Virus record (IMG/VR): IMGVR_UViG_3300025647_000193
Coordinates: 1-28,757 of that record
DNA: 28,757 bases
Source of the DNA: a virus
Reading direction: 5' to 3' (one strand)
Shown piece by piece: positions 1-6,415 of the stretch; position 1 is the first letter of the stretch; every line of letters begins with the position of its first letter. Below the pieces are notes generated by a model. It was given only the letters and a program-made list of their open reading frames with translations, did no database searches and was not told where the DNA came from. The translations under genes were made by a program, and so were the position numbers.

Positions 1-165
1 CCCCCCCCTCCCCCGTCTTGCCGGCGGAGCGGGCGCTCGAGGTCGCCGAGGGGCAGCGCAGCCAGGCGCCGTAGGCGAGCAGCCGAGCTGGCCGGCGGCG
101 CACCTGGCCGGCAGCCCTTCCCCCCCCTGCCCCGCCCGGCCAGGAGGTTGAGACGCAGAGGCCGA
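1..165. other. Non-coding left end, C-rich with G-quadruplex-capable tract
   Basis: No convincing gene lies between the window edge and the stop of the first minus-strand gene at 166. The first 14 bases are C8-T-C5. At 115-137 four C-runs (3, 8, 4 and 3 bases) are separated by 1-2 bases, so the minus strand carries a classical four-run G-quadruplex motif just downstream of the minus-strand operon. The remainder is GC-rich with several GCCGGC-type short palindromes. It may be the end of a linear molecule or simply where assembly stopped; I cannot tell which. Confidence 0.5.
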
Positions 166-417
166 CTATCCCTTCGCCGCGATACGCCGCAGGGTATCGC
201 GCAGCTCCAGCAGGTGCCGGACGTCGATTGCGAGAAGGGGCCGCCCCCTGCCCAGGGCGTCCAGGTAGACGGTCCAGATCTTGGCCACGGCATCGAGGTC
301 TTCCTGGCCGGCATCCTGGGGGGTGGCCGATGCGCTGGTGCTGTCGCCGGCTGCGGCGCTTTCCTTCTGCTTGCGGAGCTCGAGCGCCCGCCGGGTATGT
401 TCTGCGAAGCTGACCAC
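166..417 (-). CDS. Hypothetical 83-aa protein downstream of gpZ-like gene
   Basis: I do not recognise this family. The start is a GTG (415-417) overlapping the TAG stop of the gpZ-like gene as TAGTG, a coupling used repeatedly in this genome, which argues that the gene is real. The protein begins with a charged helical stretch (residues 3-19), has a Ser/Ala/Thr-rich linker (about 20-37), and ends in a mainly helical segment rich in Leu, Asp and Arg (about 40-83). There is no signal peptide or membrane segment. It is the last gene of the minus-strand block that starts at 4347, and no gene follows before the window edge. Its link to the gpZ-like gene suggests a late or structural role, but that is only positional inference. 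Confidence 0.6.
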   Translation of the reverse strand: MVSFAEHTRRALELRKQKESAAAGDSTSASATPQDAGQEDLDAVAKIWTVYLDALGRGRPLLAIDVRHLLELRDTLRRIAAKG

Positions 418-1052
418 TATCTTGCGCCTCTCTGTTTCTCGAGGAACTTGGTGATGTTGTATTGAAGTTGGGCGGGGAAAATCTTCCGCATCTCGTCCAC
501 GCCGAAGGCCATGATCTCGTCCTCGTGGCGCTCAGCCTCGCGAGCCGGACCAGGCCCATAGAGCTGCTCGATCGGCAGGCGGTCCGGCCCCTTGCGATCG
601 AACACGCCGAGGGTCTCGCGGTCGCCGGCGACGCCGTAGCGGACGGGCGCAATGAACACGTCGCGGTAGTGGACTTTCCTACCCCACACCCAGGCGGTCA
701 CGCCTTGGCGGGAGACTACCACGCCGCGCCGCTTCCGGGTTTTCTCCTTAGCCGAAAAATGGATCAGCCGGATTCTGCCGCCCTTGACGGTGACCTTGAC
801 CTCGGCACCGCCCAGCGGCAGCTTGCCCGAGCTCTTGGCCTTCTTGACCTCGAATGGCTTTCCGACCCGCGACACGATGAACTTCTGGCTGACGCCCATG
901 GCCTCGGCCACGGTGCGCTTGGCCTTCGTGTTCATCTTGCCGGCAGCCTTGTTGGCCGACTGGACGATGGCCTTCTGCTCGAGGCTCTCGGCCTGGCGCA
1001 TGAGGTTGGCCCAGGCGCGGAGGCCGTTGCCCTTGATCTTGACGTCGAGCAT
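417..1052 (-). CDS. Lambda gpZ-like minor tail protein
   Basis: In lambda, gpZ acts at the head-proximal end of the tail and is needed for productive joining and DNA injection. The 211-residue protein matches that family in length (lambda Z is 192) and layout. A helical N-terminal third full of Ala/Lys (around KAIVQSANKAAGKMNTKAKR) is followed by a basic region alternating short beta strands with Lys/Arg clusters (KEKTRKRRG), a turn-rich middle, and a closing amphipathic helix (FPAQLQYNITKFLEKQ) like the lambda C-terminus. The start is ATG at 1052 with no strong Shine-Dalgarno; a 7-bp hairpin lies just upstream. In lambda Z sits between FII and U; here those two genes overlap directly (near 21473) and Z is far away, after RusA. 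Assignment is by family resemblance and could be confirmed with a profile search. Confidence 0.72.
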   Translation of the reverse strand: MLDVKIKGNGLRAWANLMRQAESLEQKAIVQSANKAAGKMNTKAKRTVAEAMGVSQKFIVSRVGKPFEVKKAKSSGKLPLGGAEVKVTVKGGRIRLIHFSAKEKTRKRRGVVVSRQGVTAWVWGRKVHYRDVFIAPVRYGVAGDRETLGVFDRKGPDRLPIEQLYGPGPAREAERHEDEIMAFGVDEMRKIFPAQLQYNITKFLEKQRGAR

Positions 1053-1058
1053 AGAGTA

Positions 1059-1084
1059 GGGGGCAGAGCATCGCCCGTGCCCCC
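1059..1084 (-). promoter_or_regulatory. Hairpin in the leader of the gpZ-like gene
   Basis: GGGGGCA (1059-1065) and TGCCCCC (1078-1084) form a perfect 7-bp inverted repeat with a 12-base loop, ending 7 bases before the gpZ-like start at 1052. On the minus-strand transcript it would sit over the ribosome-binding region. No U-run follows, so it is not a normal intrinsic terminator; it may limit translation of the gene. Role inferred. Confidence 0.35.
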
Positions 1085-1129
1085 ATGGTGTCTCTCTCTC
1101 CGGGGCGTTCCTCTCCCCTGGGCACTACT

Positions 1130-1540
1130 CTACCAGCCGAGGGTGTCGCAGCCGGGTTTATATTTCTTCGGCAGCTCGCGGATGTGAATGACGACCTTCG
1201 GCGGGTTCTCGACCTGGCGCCGGACGATCCGCAGGTCGTCGATCTGCTCGTCGTCCACCCAGATGTTGAGCGCCTTGGTGATGGCATCCTCGACGGCCTT
1301 GGGCACGTTGCTCAGGTCGCGGCGCCGGCGGTCAGGGGGAAAGACCTCGAGCAGCACCTCGAGCCTGCCGGTAAACGGTCGCCGGCCGCCGACCTGCTTG
1401 CGGAGAGCTGCCAGCGCCTCGTCGCGGTAAATCCGGCCCATTTTGCTGAGGATCATGCCGCGCCTGGGCACAGCACGCCACAGCATATTCACGGAAGGCG
1501 GGTAGGGCAGCTCTAGCCGGAGTGTCTCAGGATTTGCCAT
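1130..1540 (-). CDS. rusA: RusA-family Holliday junction resolvase
   Basis: RusA enzymes cut four-way DNA junctions left by recombination and replication so that phage DNA can be packaged. The 136-residue length is typical (E. coli RusA is 120). The N-terminus LELPYPPSVNMLWR matches the usual RusA opening, and the catalytic block is visible: acidic residues at 70 and 75 in the FPPDRRRRDLSN segment, Lys81, Asp85, and the Asp pair 96-97 in NIWVDDEQIDDL. In the family these acidic residues bind magnesium and the lysine is essential. The start is ATG at 1540. The gene is third in the minus-strand block after the primase-helicase and the HExxH gene, and its 5' leader contains four of the iteron-like repeat units, so its transcription may be controlled there. 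Confidence 0.93.
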   Translation of the reverse strand: MANPETLRLELPYPPSVNMLWRAVPRRGMILSKMGRIYRDEALAALRKQVGGRRPFTGRLEVLLEVFPPDRRRRDLSNVPKAVEDAITKALNIWVDDEQIDDLRIVRRQVENPPKVVIHIRELPKKYKPGCDTLGW

Positions 1541-1544
1541 CGAG

Positions 1545-1594
1545 GACTTTTGTCACTTTCGTCAGTAGCTTCTGCCACAAGTCTGACGAAAGTC
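1545..1594. repeat. Iteron-like repeat cluster, left flank of HExxH gene
   Basis: Four copies of an 11-base unit with consensus GACTTKYGKCA. On the plus strand GACTTTTGTCA is at 1545-1555, followed directly by CTTTCGTCA at 1556-1564. On the minus strand GACTTTCGTCA is at 1584-1594 and GACTTGTGGCA at 1573-1583, head to tail. The facing copies form an 11-bp inverted repeat (1555-1565 with 1583-1593). An AT-rich stretch (about 1600-1626) follows at once, as at iteron origins. Related copies occur at 1644, 2035 and 2094-2135. The pattern was read directly; its function as origin or operator is inferred. Confidence 0.75.
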
Positions 1595-1635
1595 GGCAGC
1601 TTTATCCTCTTTTGTTTCAATGTGCTTAGGAGGAT

Positions 1636-1983
1636 CTAGCCTAGACTTTCGTCAGAGATTGAGGGGATGGGGGGGGTGTGACCTGCTCGCCGGCCGAACG
1701 ACCAGGCCGCGAGCTCGGGGTTATCCCGCATGATCTGAATGAATCCGGTCGAGAAGGCACAGATGCCGGCCTCGCTGATCTTGACCTCGAGGAGGCTCTC
1801 GACGACGTGGCAGAGCTCATGCCACAGCACCAGGAGAGTGTTTTCCGCCGGCAATCCGTCCAGCACCTGGATCTTGAGGGTGCTCGGGTCGAAGGTGCCA
1901 AGGCAGTCTTCGATCTCGGAGACATACTCGATATCTACAACGATGCCGAAGACGCGCACGCTGGTCGGGCGGATCTCTCGCAC
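1636..1983 (-). CDS. Small HExxH zincin-like protein
   Basis: A 115-residue protein with a zinc-metallopeptidase signature HELCH at residues 55-59, preceded by a hydrophobic helix start (NTLLVLW) and followed by an acidic helix (VVESLLEVKISEAG) that could supply the third ligand. The segment before it (about 1-50) looks like alternating beta strands. There is no signal peptide. The overall plan, short beta region then HExxH helix, recalls ImmA/IrrE- or SprT-like domains that cleave regulators or DNA-bound proteins, but I cannot place it in a named family. The start is GTG at 1983 preceded by AGGGTGG. The gene sits alone between two intergenic regions carrying the same iteron-like repeats, and its last codons lie inside one copy (1641-1655). 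That bracketing suggests autoregulation, or a cassette inserted within the repeat array. Confidence 0.72.
   Translation of the reverse strand: MREIRPTSVRVFGIVVDIEYVSEIEDCLGTFDPSTLKIQVLDGLPAENTLLVLWHELCHVVESLLEVKISEAGICAFSTGFIQIMRDNPELAAWSFGRRAGHTPPIPSISDESLG
1641..1655. repeat. 15-bp arm of inverted repeat bracketing the HExxH gene (left)
   Basis: CTAGACTTTCGTCAG, containing the 11-base iteron unit (1644-1654). Its exact reverse complement is at 2034-2048, so the two arms bracket the HExxH gene. This copy overlaps the last codons of that gene (Ser-Asp-Glu-Ser-Leu). Seen directly in the sequence. Confidence 0.8.
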
Positions 1984-2033
1984 GGCGCCACCCTAGCACA
2001 CCTCGGGGTGTGATATAGCCCCCCCTCGGTTTT

Positions 2034-2048
2034 CTGACGAAAGTCTAG
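2034..2048. repeat. 15-bp arm of inverted repeat bracketing the HExxH gene (right)
   Basis: CTGACGAAAGTCTAG, the exact reverse complement of 1641-1655, lying in the leader upstream of the HExxH gene start at 1983. It contains one minus-strand copy of the 11-base unit (2035-2045). Confidence 0.8.
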
Positions 2049-2093
2049 GGGCGATCCGCCCAAGCCCTTGCCGCGCCGGAGCTTAGGCCTGTG

Positions 2094-2136
2094 GACTTTT
2101 GGCAGACTTGTGGCAGACTTTCGTCACTTCCGTCAG
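2094..2136. repeat. Tandem iteron-like repeats, right flank
   Basis: Four consecutive plus-strand units: GACTTTTGGCA (2094-2104), GACTTGTGGCA (2105-2115), GACTTTCGTCA (2116-2126) and the shorter CTTCCGTCA (2127-2135). Spacing is 11, 11, then 9 when aligned on the CTT core, about one helical turn per unit, as expected for cooperative protein binding. The 21 bases 2116-2136 differ from 1545-1565 at only two positions, and the 15 bases 2103-2117 recur exactly in reverse at 1571-1585. The array ends just after the stop of the primase-helicase gene (2158). Confidence 0.78.
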
Positions 2137-2157
2137 AGCGCTGCCAGAAGGTGGCGG

Positions 2158-4347
2158 CTACCTTGTCGCAACGTAAGCCACCCGCGTCCTGCCGGGTGTC
2201 GGGATCGTGACCTCTGCGACCTGGCCGGCGAGCTCCAGCGCCTCGAGGACCTGCTGCCGGTCTCGCGGGGTGAGCCTCGCCCAGGCGCCGGTCCTCGCCA
2301 TTTCGCGGCTGGTCAGCCCCCGGTCACCAGCGCGGATCAAGGCCAGGTGGCACTCCTTGACCCGCGCCTGAAAAGGCGAGTCGGCCACCCGCATCTTCAC
2401 CTCGTGGATCATCCGCGCCTGCGACCACTTGACAAAGGCAATGGCCCACTCGGCATCCTCGGCGTGGATGGCCGGCCGGGTCAGGCTGCGGCACAGCGCG
2501 TGGATCAGCGCCAGCTTGGCCGCGTGTTCCCACGCCCGATTGTGCAGCGCGTCGAGGCCGGTGCCCCGGTCGCGGTCCATCAGCTGGCCGATCTCCTGGT
2601 CGAAGACGTCGAACACCGCCTCGGCGCCCTCGGTCATGGCCACCTCGATGGGCGCCTTGGGATTGACGCCAACCAGGTTGCCGGCGCCGGAGGTGCTCGA
2701 GGTGTTCGCGGCCTTGGCCCACTTGACGATGCTGGGCGGCACGTCCTGCCGGACCGGCTGCTGTCGGCGTGGCCGGTTGACCGAGGTCTCGACCACGAGC
2801 AGGCGGTTCAGGTATCCGCTGACGACGTGGCTGCTGCCCAGCGCCCGGTAGAACGTCTCCGGGGTCGTCGTCCCGTAGACTGAGACCGAGGGGCACTCGA
2901 TCTCGATGCGCGGGCGCTTGTCCTGGTCGGCATACTCGGTGCCGATGTAGGTGTCGGCCGAACTCGAAAAGAGCTTCATCAGGTTGGAGAGGATGGCCAC
3001 GAGGTGGCTGCCGGCGTTCGGATTCTGAATCGCCTGCATGAGCAGCCCGAACTCGTCCAGCTGGAAGAGCACCGTGGGAGACTTGGCCGCGCGGCTGATG
3101 ATGGCCTGCCCGCTCGCGAGCTCCTCGCCGCCGAGACGGTCGCCCAGGCCGCAGGCCAGCAAGATGCGCTTGGCTGCGGTCCTCGCGTGATTCTTGCCGC
3201 AGCCGGTCGGGCCGATCGACACCACATAAAGATTGGTTCGCAGGTTGGTCTCGGTCGCGTATCGCCGGCCCAGGATCGTGCCGACCACGGTGAGGGCCGC
3301 AGCCACGGCGAAGGGTCGTTGCGGGCGGATTGAGGTGGCGTCAATCCAGTCCACCATGAGGCCGAGGATGCCCTTCGGGTAGAGCAGATAATCCGGCATC
3401 TCGACCACGCCGTCCTGCTCGGCGCTGGCCAGCTCCACCTGCGAAACGGTCGGCAGCTCGCGCCGCTCGTCATGCCGCGAAAGGCCGTAGCCATACTTCT
3501 TGGCGAGGCCGAAGAGGGTGCTGAGGGTGACGCCGCCGCTGTCGTCGAAGCTGGCCCAGACCCGCGCCTGGTCTTTTGCGTCGTATTTCGCCGACTTCTG
3601 AGACCACTCGGACCACAGCCGAAAGGCCAAGGCCTCGCCGAGCTGGTCGGCCGCGCTGTGGAGCGCCATGCCGGCGAACAGCCACTCGTCGCGGTCGTCG
3701 GCCGGCACCACCTCGAGCGCCTCGCGGATCTCGGCAGCCTTCTCGGGCTCGGCCTGGTGCTGTAGCCGGCCGAGAGGCAGCACCGGCACCGGCACTTGGC
3801 GCGGCCGGGTGAGCAGCCACGCCGGCGCGGGCAGGATCTCGGCGGCGTCGTCTCGCCACCGGTAGAACCCGCCGGACTGGTGGCCGCTAGGCGGCACGAC
3901 GATGTAGCCGCCCTCGCCCTTGATGTCGATGCCCTCGGCGAGCTTGCCGCAGGCCATGCCATCCTCCGGCAGCTGGAAGATGAAGTGCCGGCCCCCACCG
4001 CCGGTGAGGTTGACCAACGTGGGCGGCAGGGCGCCGTTCTCCAGCTCCAGCTCGGCCAGCGCGTCGTCGCCGCCGTTGCGCGGGTCGATGTCGAGCGCCC
4101 AGATGCCGGAGATCGCGCCGGTGCGGACGCCGAGGTTGGCGGCCGGCCAGCGGTTGAACCAGATGCGGGCGTCGGCGGGGTCGTGGCTGGCGCCTTTCAG
4201 CCCGTCGGGCAGCCAAGGGTGCTTGCCGGGCGAGCGGCAGGCGCGGTTGCGGCAGGAGCACTCGCCTGCGGCGTTCACGGAGTGCAGGGGCAAGACGGCC
4301 CAGCCACGCTTCTGAAGGGCGAGGGCATACGCGAGAGAGGACACCAT
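2158..4347 (-). CDS. Bifunctional primase-polymerase / helicase replication protein
   Basis: A 729-residue replication protein. Residues 1-180 are a prim-pol (archaeo-eukaryotic primase) domain: a Cys-rich loop (C30, C32, C37 then GKHP), the metal-binding DID at 86-88, GGGGRH at 116-121, and a third acidic motif around D141 (DIKGEGG). Residues about 205-285 resemble a PriCT-type linker (WLFAGMALHS and following). Residues about 340-600 form an AAA/P-loop ATPase with Walker A GPTGCGKN (379-386) and Walker B VLFQLDE (426-432), like DUF3987-type phage helicases. The C-terminus (about 670-729) looks like a winged helix. In related phages such proteins prime and unwind DNA for replication. I chose ATG 4347 because the prim-pol domain begins right after it; the frame is open further upstream, but that part has no domain character and overlaps the plus-strand gene at 4484. 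The iteron-like repeats lie directly downstream. Confidence 0.88.
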   Translation of the reverse strand: MVSSLAYALALQKRGWAVLPLHSVNAAGECSCRNRACRSPGKHPWLPDGLKGASHDPADARIWFNRWPAANLGVRTGAISGIWALDIDPRNGGDDALAELELENGALPPTLVNLTGGGGRHFIFQLPEDGMACGKLAEGIDIKGEGGYIVVPPSGHQSGGFYRWRDDAAEILPAPAWLLTRPRQVPVPVLPLGRLQHQAEPEKAAEIREALEVVPADDRDEWLFAGMALHSAADQLGEALAFRLWSEWSQKSAKYDAKDQARVWASFDDSGGVTLSTLFGLAKKYGYGLSRHDERRELPTVSQVELASAEQDGVVEMPDYLLYPKGILGLMVDWIDATSIRPQRPFAVAAALTVVGTILGRRYATETNLRTNLYVVSIGPTGCGKNHARTAAKRILLACGLGDRLGGEELASGQAIISRAAKSPTVLFQLDEFGLLMQAIQNPNAGSHLVAILSNLMKLFSSSADTYIGTEYADQDKRPRIEIECPSVSVYGTTTPETFYRALGSSHVVSGYLNRLLVVETSVNRPRRQQPVRQDVPPSIVKWAKAANTSSTSGAGNLVGVNPKAPIEVAMTEGAEAVFDVFDQEIGQLMDRDRGTGLDALHNRAWEHAAKLALIHALCRSLTRPAIHAEDAEWAIAFVKWSQARMIHEVKMRVADSPFQARVKECHLALIRAGDRGLTSREMARTGAWARLTPRDRQQVLEALELAGQVAEVTIPTPGRTRVAYVATR

Positions 4348-4483
4348 GCCCGGAAGGGTAGCCACCCAGCGCGCCGCTCTCCAGGGGTGCGGCGAGTTTT
4401 TCCGGTAATCCTCTTGCGCCGGCCACCTCCTCATGCCACCCTGGCGGCGCCAATCCCGGCACAACCAAGACCCAGAGGAAATC
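4348..4483. promoter_or_regulatory. Divergent intergenic region between early operons
   Basis: The 136 bases separate the primase-helicase (leftward) from the recombination operon (rightward), so promoters for both directions must lie here or inside neighbouring genes. I cannot find a convincing sigma70 -35/-10 pair. The least GC-rich part is GTTTTTCCGGTAATCC (about 4395-4410). A good ribosome-binding site, AGAGGAAATC, precedes the ATG at 4484; the leftward ATG at 4347 lacks one. Confidence 0.5.
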
Positions 4484-4897
4484 ATGAACAGCAGAACCAA
4501 CCCGGCCGCCGAGCTCGAGGAGCTGGCCAGCCGCTGGCAAGAAACGAAGGAGCGCCTGGCCAAGCTGAGGGCGTATCAGCTCGACCTCGAGGAGCGCATG
4601 ACGGCCCTGGTCGGCGTCAAGGAAGAGGGCACGACCAGCGCGAAGACCCGAAACTTCCGGGTCACGACCACCGGTGGTCTCAACCGGGTGCTCGAATACC
4701 AGGAGGCCGACTACTGGCGCCGCGAGCTCGGCGAGGCTTTCGACGAGGTGCTGACCAGCAAGCTGTCGATCAAGTTGAGCGGCTTCCGCAACGCCGATCA
4801 GGCCGTCCAGGACAAGCTGATGGAGCACATGGTCATCAAGCCCAAGAAGGTCGCCCTGAAGGTCGAGCAGTTGGAGGAGGTGCCGCATGGCCTTTGA
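4484..4897 (+). CDS. Coiled-coil protein preceding Sak4-like ATPase
   Basis: A 137-residue soluble protein. Residues about 8-45 form a charged helix with heptad character (LEELASRWQETKERLAKLRA), followed by a Gly/Thr-rich beta element (GTTSAKTRNFRVTTTGGLNR), then helical segments and a basic C-terminus (VIKPKKVALKVEQLEE). The layout is common for small proteins encoded next to Sak4-type ATPases, and loosely recalls Gam-like nuclease inhibitors, but I cannot assign a function. ATG 4484 is chosen over upstream starts because of the strong AGAGGAAATC site. The gene overlaps the ATPase gene by 11 bases (4887-4897), so the two are translationally coupled. It is the first gene of the rightward operon. 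Confidence 0.82.
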   Translation: MNSRTNPAAELEELASRWQETKERLAKLRAYQLDLEERMTALVGVKEEGTTSAKTRNFRVTTTGGLNRVLEYQEADYWRRELGEAFDEVLTSKLSIKLSGFRNADQAVQDKLMEHMVIKPKKVALKVEQLEEVPHGL

Positions 4898-5624
4898 TCT
4901 GACCAGCATCACCATGAGCGGGATGGATCGCCTGCCCCCTCGCATCGTCCTGCACGGCCCGCAGGGCATCGGCAAGACCACCTTCGCGGCCGAGGCGCCG
5001 GTGCCGGTGTTCATCCCGACGGAGGATGGCCTGGCCGGCGTCAACGTGCCGGCGTTCCCGCTCTGCACCGATTTCGGTCAGGTGAAGGATGCGCTGGCCG
5101 TCTTGCAGGAAAAGGAATACCGCACCATCGTGATCGATAGCGCCGATTGGCTGGAGGCGCTCATCCACAAGCACACCGCAGCCGAGCACAGCAAGGACAA
5201 CATCGAGGCCTTCGGCTACGGCAAAGGCTACGTGCTGGCGCTCCAGCATTGGCGGGAGCTCCTGAAGATCCTCGACTGGTATCGGCGAAAGGGCACGACC
5301 ATCATCTTCCTGTGCCACTCCGAGATCCGGCGCTTTGATTCTCCCGACGCCGAGAGCTATGACCGCTATTTCCTCAAGCTGCACAAGTCGGCTGCGGCCC
5401 TGCTGACCGAATGGGCAGACATCGTGGCCTTCGCCAACTGGCTGGTCTTGACGACTGAGAGCGACCAAGGTTTCGGCCAGAAGCGGGTGCGCGGCATCGG
5501 CAACGGCCAGCGCGTCCTGCACCTCGAGGAGCGGCCCAGTCACATCGCGAAAAGCCGTTATCGCCTGCCCGCCCAGGTCGAGCTCGAATGGCACGAGCTC
5601 GCCAAGCACCTCAACCCCGAATAG
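4887..5624 (+). CDS. Sak4-like RecA-family ATPase (phage nucleotide-binding protein)
   Basis: A 245-residue P-loop ATPase of the AAA_24/Sak4 type. Walker A is GPQGIGKT (residues 24-31) and Walker B is RTIVID (79-84), with a later strand ending in a polar residue (TTIIFLCHS) as in RecA-fold proteins. Sak4 proteins are single-domain RecA relatives that, together with a phage SSB, promote single-strand annealing and recombination. The next gene is indeed an SSB-like protein and two genes on is a RecB/Cas4-like nuclease, which supports the assignment. The start ATG 4887 is preceded by GGAGGAG within the end of the preceding gene. The C-terminal third (from about 170) would contact DNA or partners. 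Confidence 0.9.
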   Translation: MAFDLTSITMSGMDRLPPRIVLHGPQGIGKTTFAAEAPVPVFIPTEDGLAGVNVPAFPLCTDFGQVKDALAVLQEKEYRTIVIDSADWLEALIHKHTAAEHSKDNIEAFGYGKGYVLALQHWRELLKILDWYRRKGTTIIFLCHSEIRRFDSPDAESYDRYFLKLHKSAAALLTEWADIVAFANWLVLTTESDQGFGQKRVRGIGNGQRVLHLEERPSHIAKSRYRLPAQVELEWHELAKHLNPE

Positions 5625-5634
5625 AAAGACAACC

Positions 5635-6096
5635 ATGGCACAACTGCCCACCAACATCGACTGCACCCAGGAGCTGACCCCGGTCACGCGAGACCCGCTG
5701 CCGGCTGGCGATTACACCGCCCAGATCATCGAAGAGGCGATCAAGCCGACCAAGCGCGGCGACGGCGAATACCTCGAGCTGAAGCTGGAGGTGCTGGCCG
5801 GCCCGCACACCGGGCGCTGGATCTTCGATCGGCTCAACATCCGCAACCCGAATAAGGTGGCGGTGGAGATCTCGGAGCGCCAGCTGGTCGCGCTCGGCAA
5901 GGCGTGTGGTCTGCAAACTCTGACCGACAGCAGCCAGCTGCGCGGCATCCCCGTCGTCGTGACCGTCAAGGTGAAGAACTCCGAAGCCTACGGCGCCTCG
6001 AACGAGGTCGCCGGCTACAAGGCAGCCACCGCGAGCTCGACCGCCTCGACCTCGGCCCCGAAGCCGCCCTGGGCGGACGAGGAGCCCCCCTTCTAA
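5635..6096 (+). CDS. DUF669-type SSB-like protein with acidic C-terminal tip
   Basis: A 153-residue protein matching DUF669 proteins, regarded as phage single-strand-binding proteins. Residues about 20-120 alternate beta strands (LPAGDYTAQI, GDGEYLELKLEVL, GRWIFDRLNI, GIPVVVTVKV), consistent with an OB-fold. A Ser/Ala/Thr-rich linker (about 127-143) leads to the tip PPWADEEPPF. An acidic stretch ending in Pro-Phe is the hallmark of bacterial SSB tails that recruit repair and replication proteins; the resemblance is seen here, the function is inferred. The gene begins 10 bases after the Sak4-like gene, with AGAAAG upstream of ATG 5635. Placement between the ATPase and the nuclease supports a shared recombination role. 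Confidence 0.86.
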   Translation: MAQLPTNIDCTQELTPVTRDPLPAGDYTAQIIEEAIKPTKRGDGEYLELKLEVLAGPHTGRWIFDRLNIRNPNKVAVEISERQLVALGKACGLQTLTDSSQLRGIPVVVTVKVKNSEAYGASNEVAGYKAATASSTASTSAPKPPWADEEPPF

Positions 6097-6121
6097 CAGG
6101 ATTTCCGTAACGGGGGAGCCA

Positions 6122-6415
6122 ATGCGCCGGCTCCCCCACCTTCAACAAGCCGTAGAAATGTTTGAACAAGCCAAGAAAACCGTCAGCAGCTACCTGCACC
6201 GCGCCGGCCACCTCGGCGAGCTCATGGCCGACCGCACGACCCGCCGAGGCCGGATCGCCTGCTGGGAGATCGACTCCGGCGTGGTCCTCCTGCGCGAGCT
6301 CGAGGGGCAGCGCTTTGAACTGGTCGGCTTCCCTGGCTGCTACCCGGTGGAGCAGTTCGGCTCGGCCGACAGCCTGGCCTTCTACCTCGACGCCGCCGGC
6401 CGGTGCCTTGACTGA
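6122..6415 (+). CDS. Hypothetical 97-aa protein in recombination operon
   Basis: I do not recognise this protein. The start ATG 6122 has an excellent site, GGGGGAGCC; a second ATG at 6155 is possible but has no comparable site. The first 35 residues are helical (HLQQAVEMFEQAKKTVSSYL); the rest alternates beta strands and loops (GRIACWEIDSGVVLLRELEG, FELVGFPGCYPVEQFG) and ends with a helix. There is no membrane segment. It overlaps the nuclease gene by 8 bases (6408-6415), so it is probably co-translated with it. It could be a nuclease partner or regulator, but nothing in its sequence shows that. Confidence 0.75.
   Translation: MRRLPHLQQAVEMFEQAKKTVSSYLHRAGHLGELMADRTTRRGRIACWEIDSGVVLLRELEGQRFELVGFPGCYPVEQFGSADSLAFYLDAAGRCLD

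Noticed and set aside
1545-2136. CRISPR-like array
   Set aside because: The repeat units are only 11 bases, partly contiguous and in both orientations, with no uniform spacers.
3887-5068. Minus-strand open frame (393 codons) crossing the divergent region
   Set aside because: It overlaps both the primase-helicase in another frame and the Sak4-like operon on the other strand, and its sequence is low-complexity.
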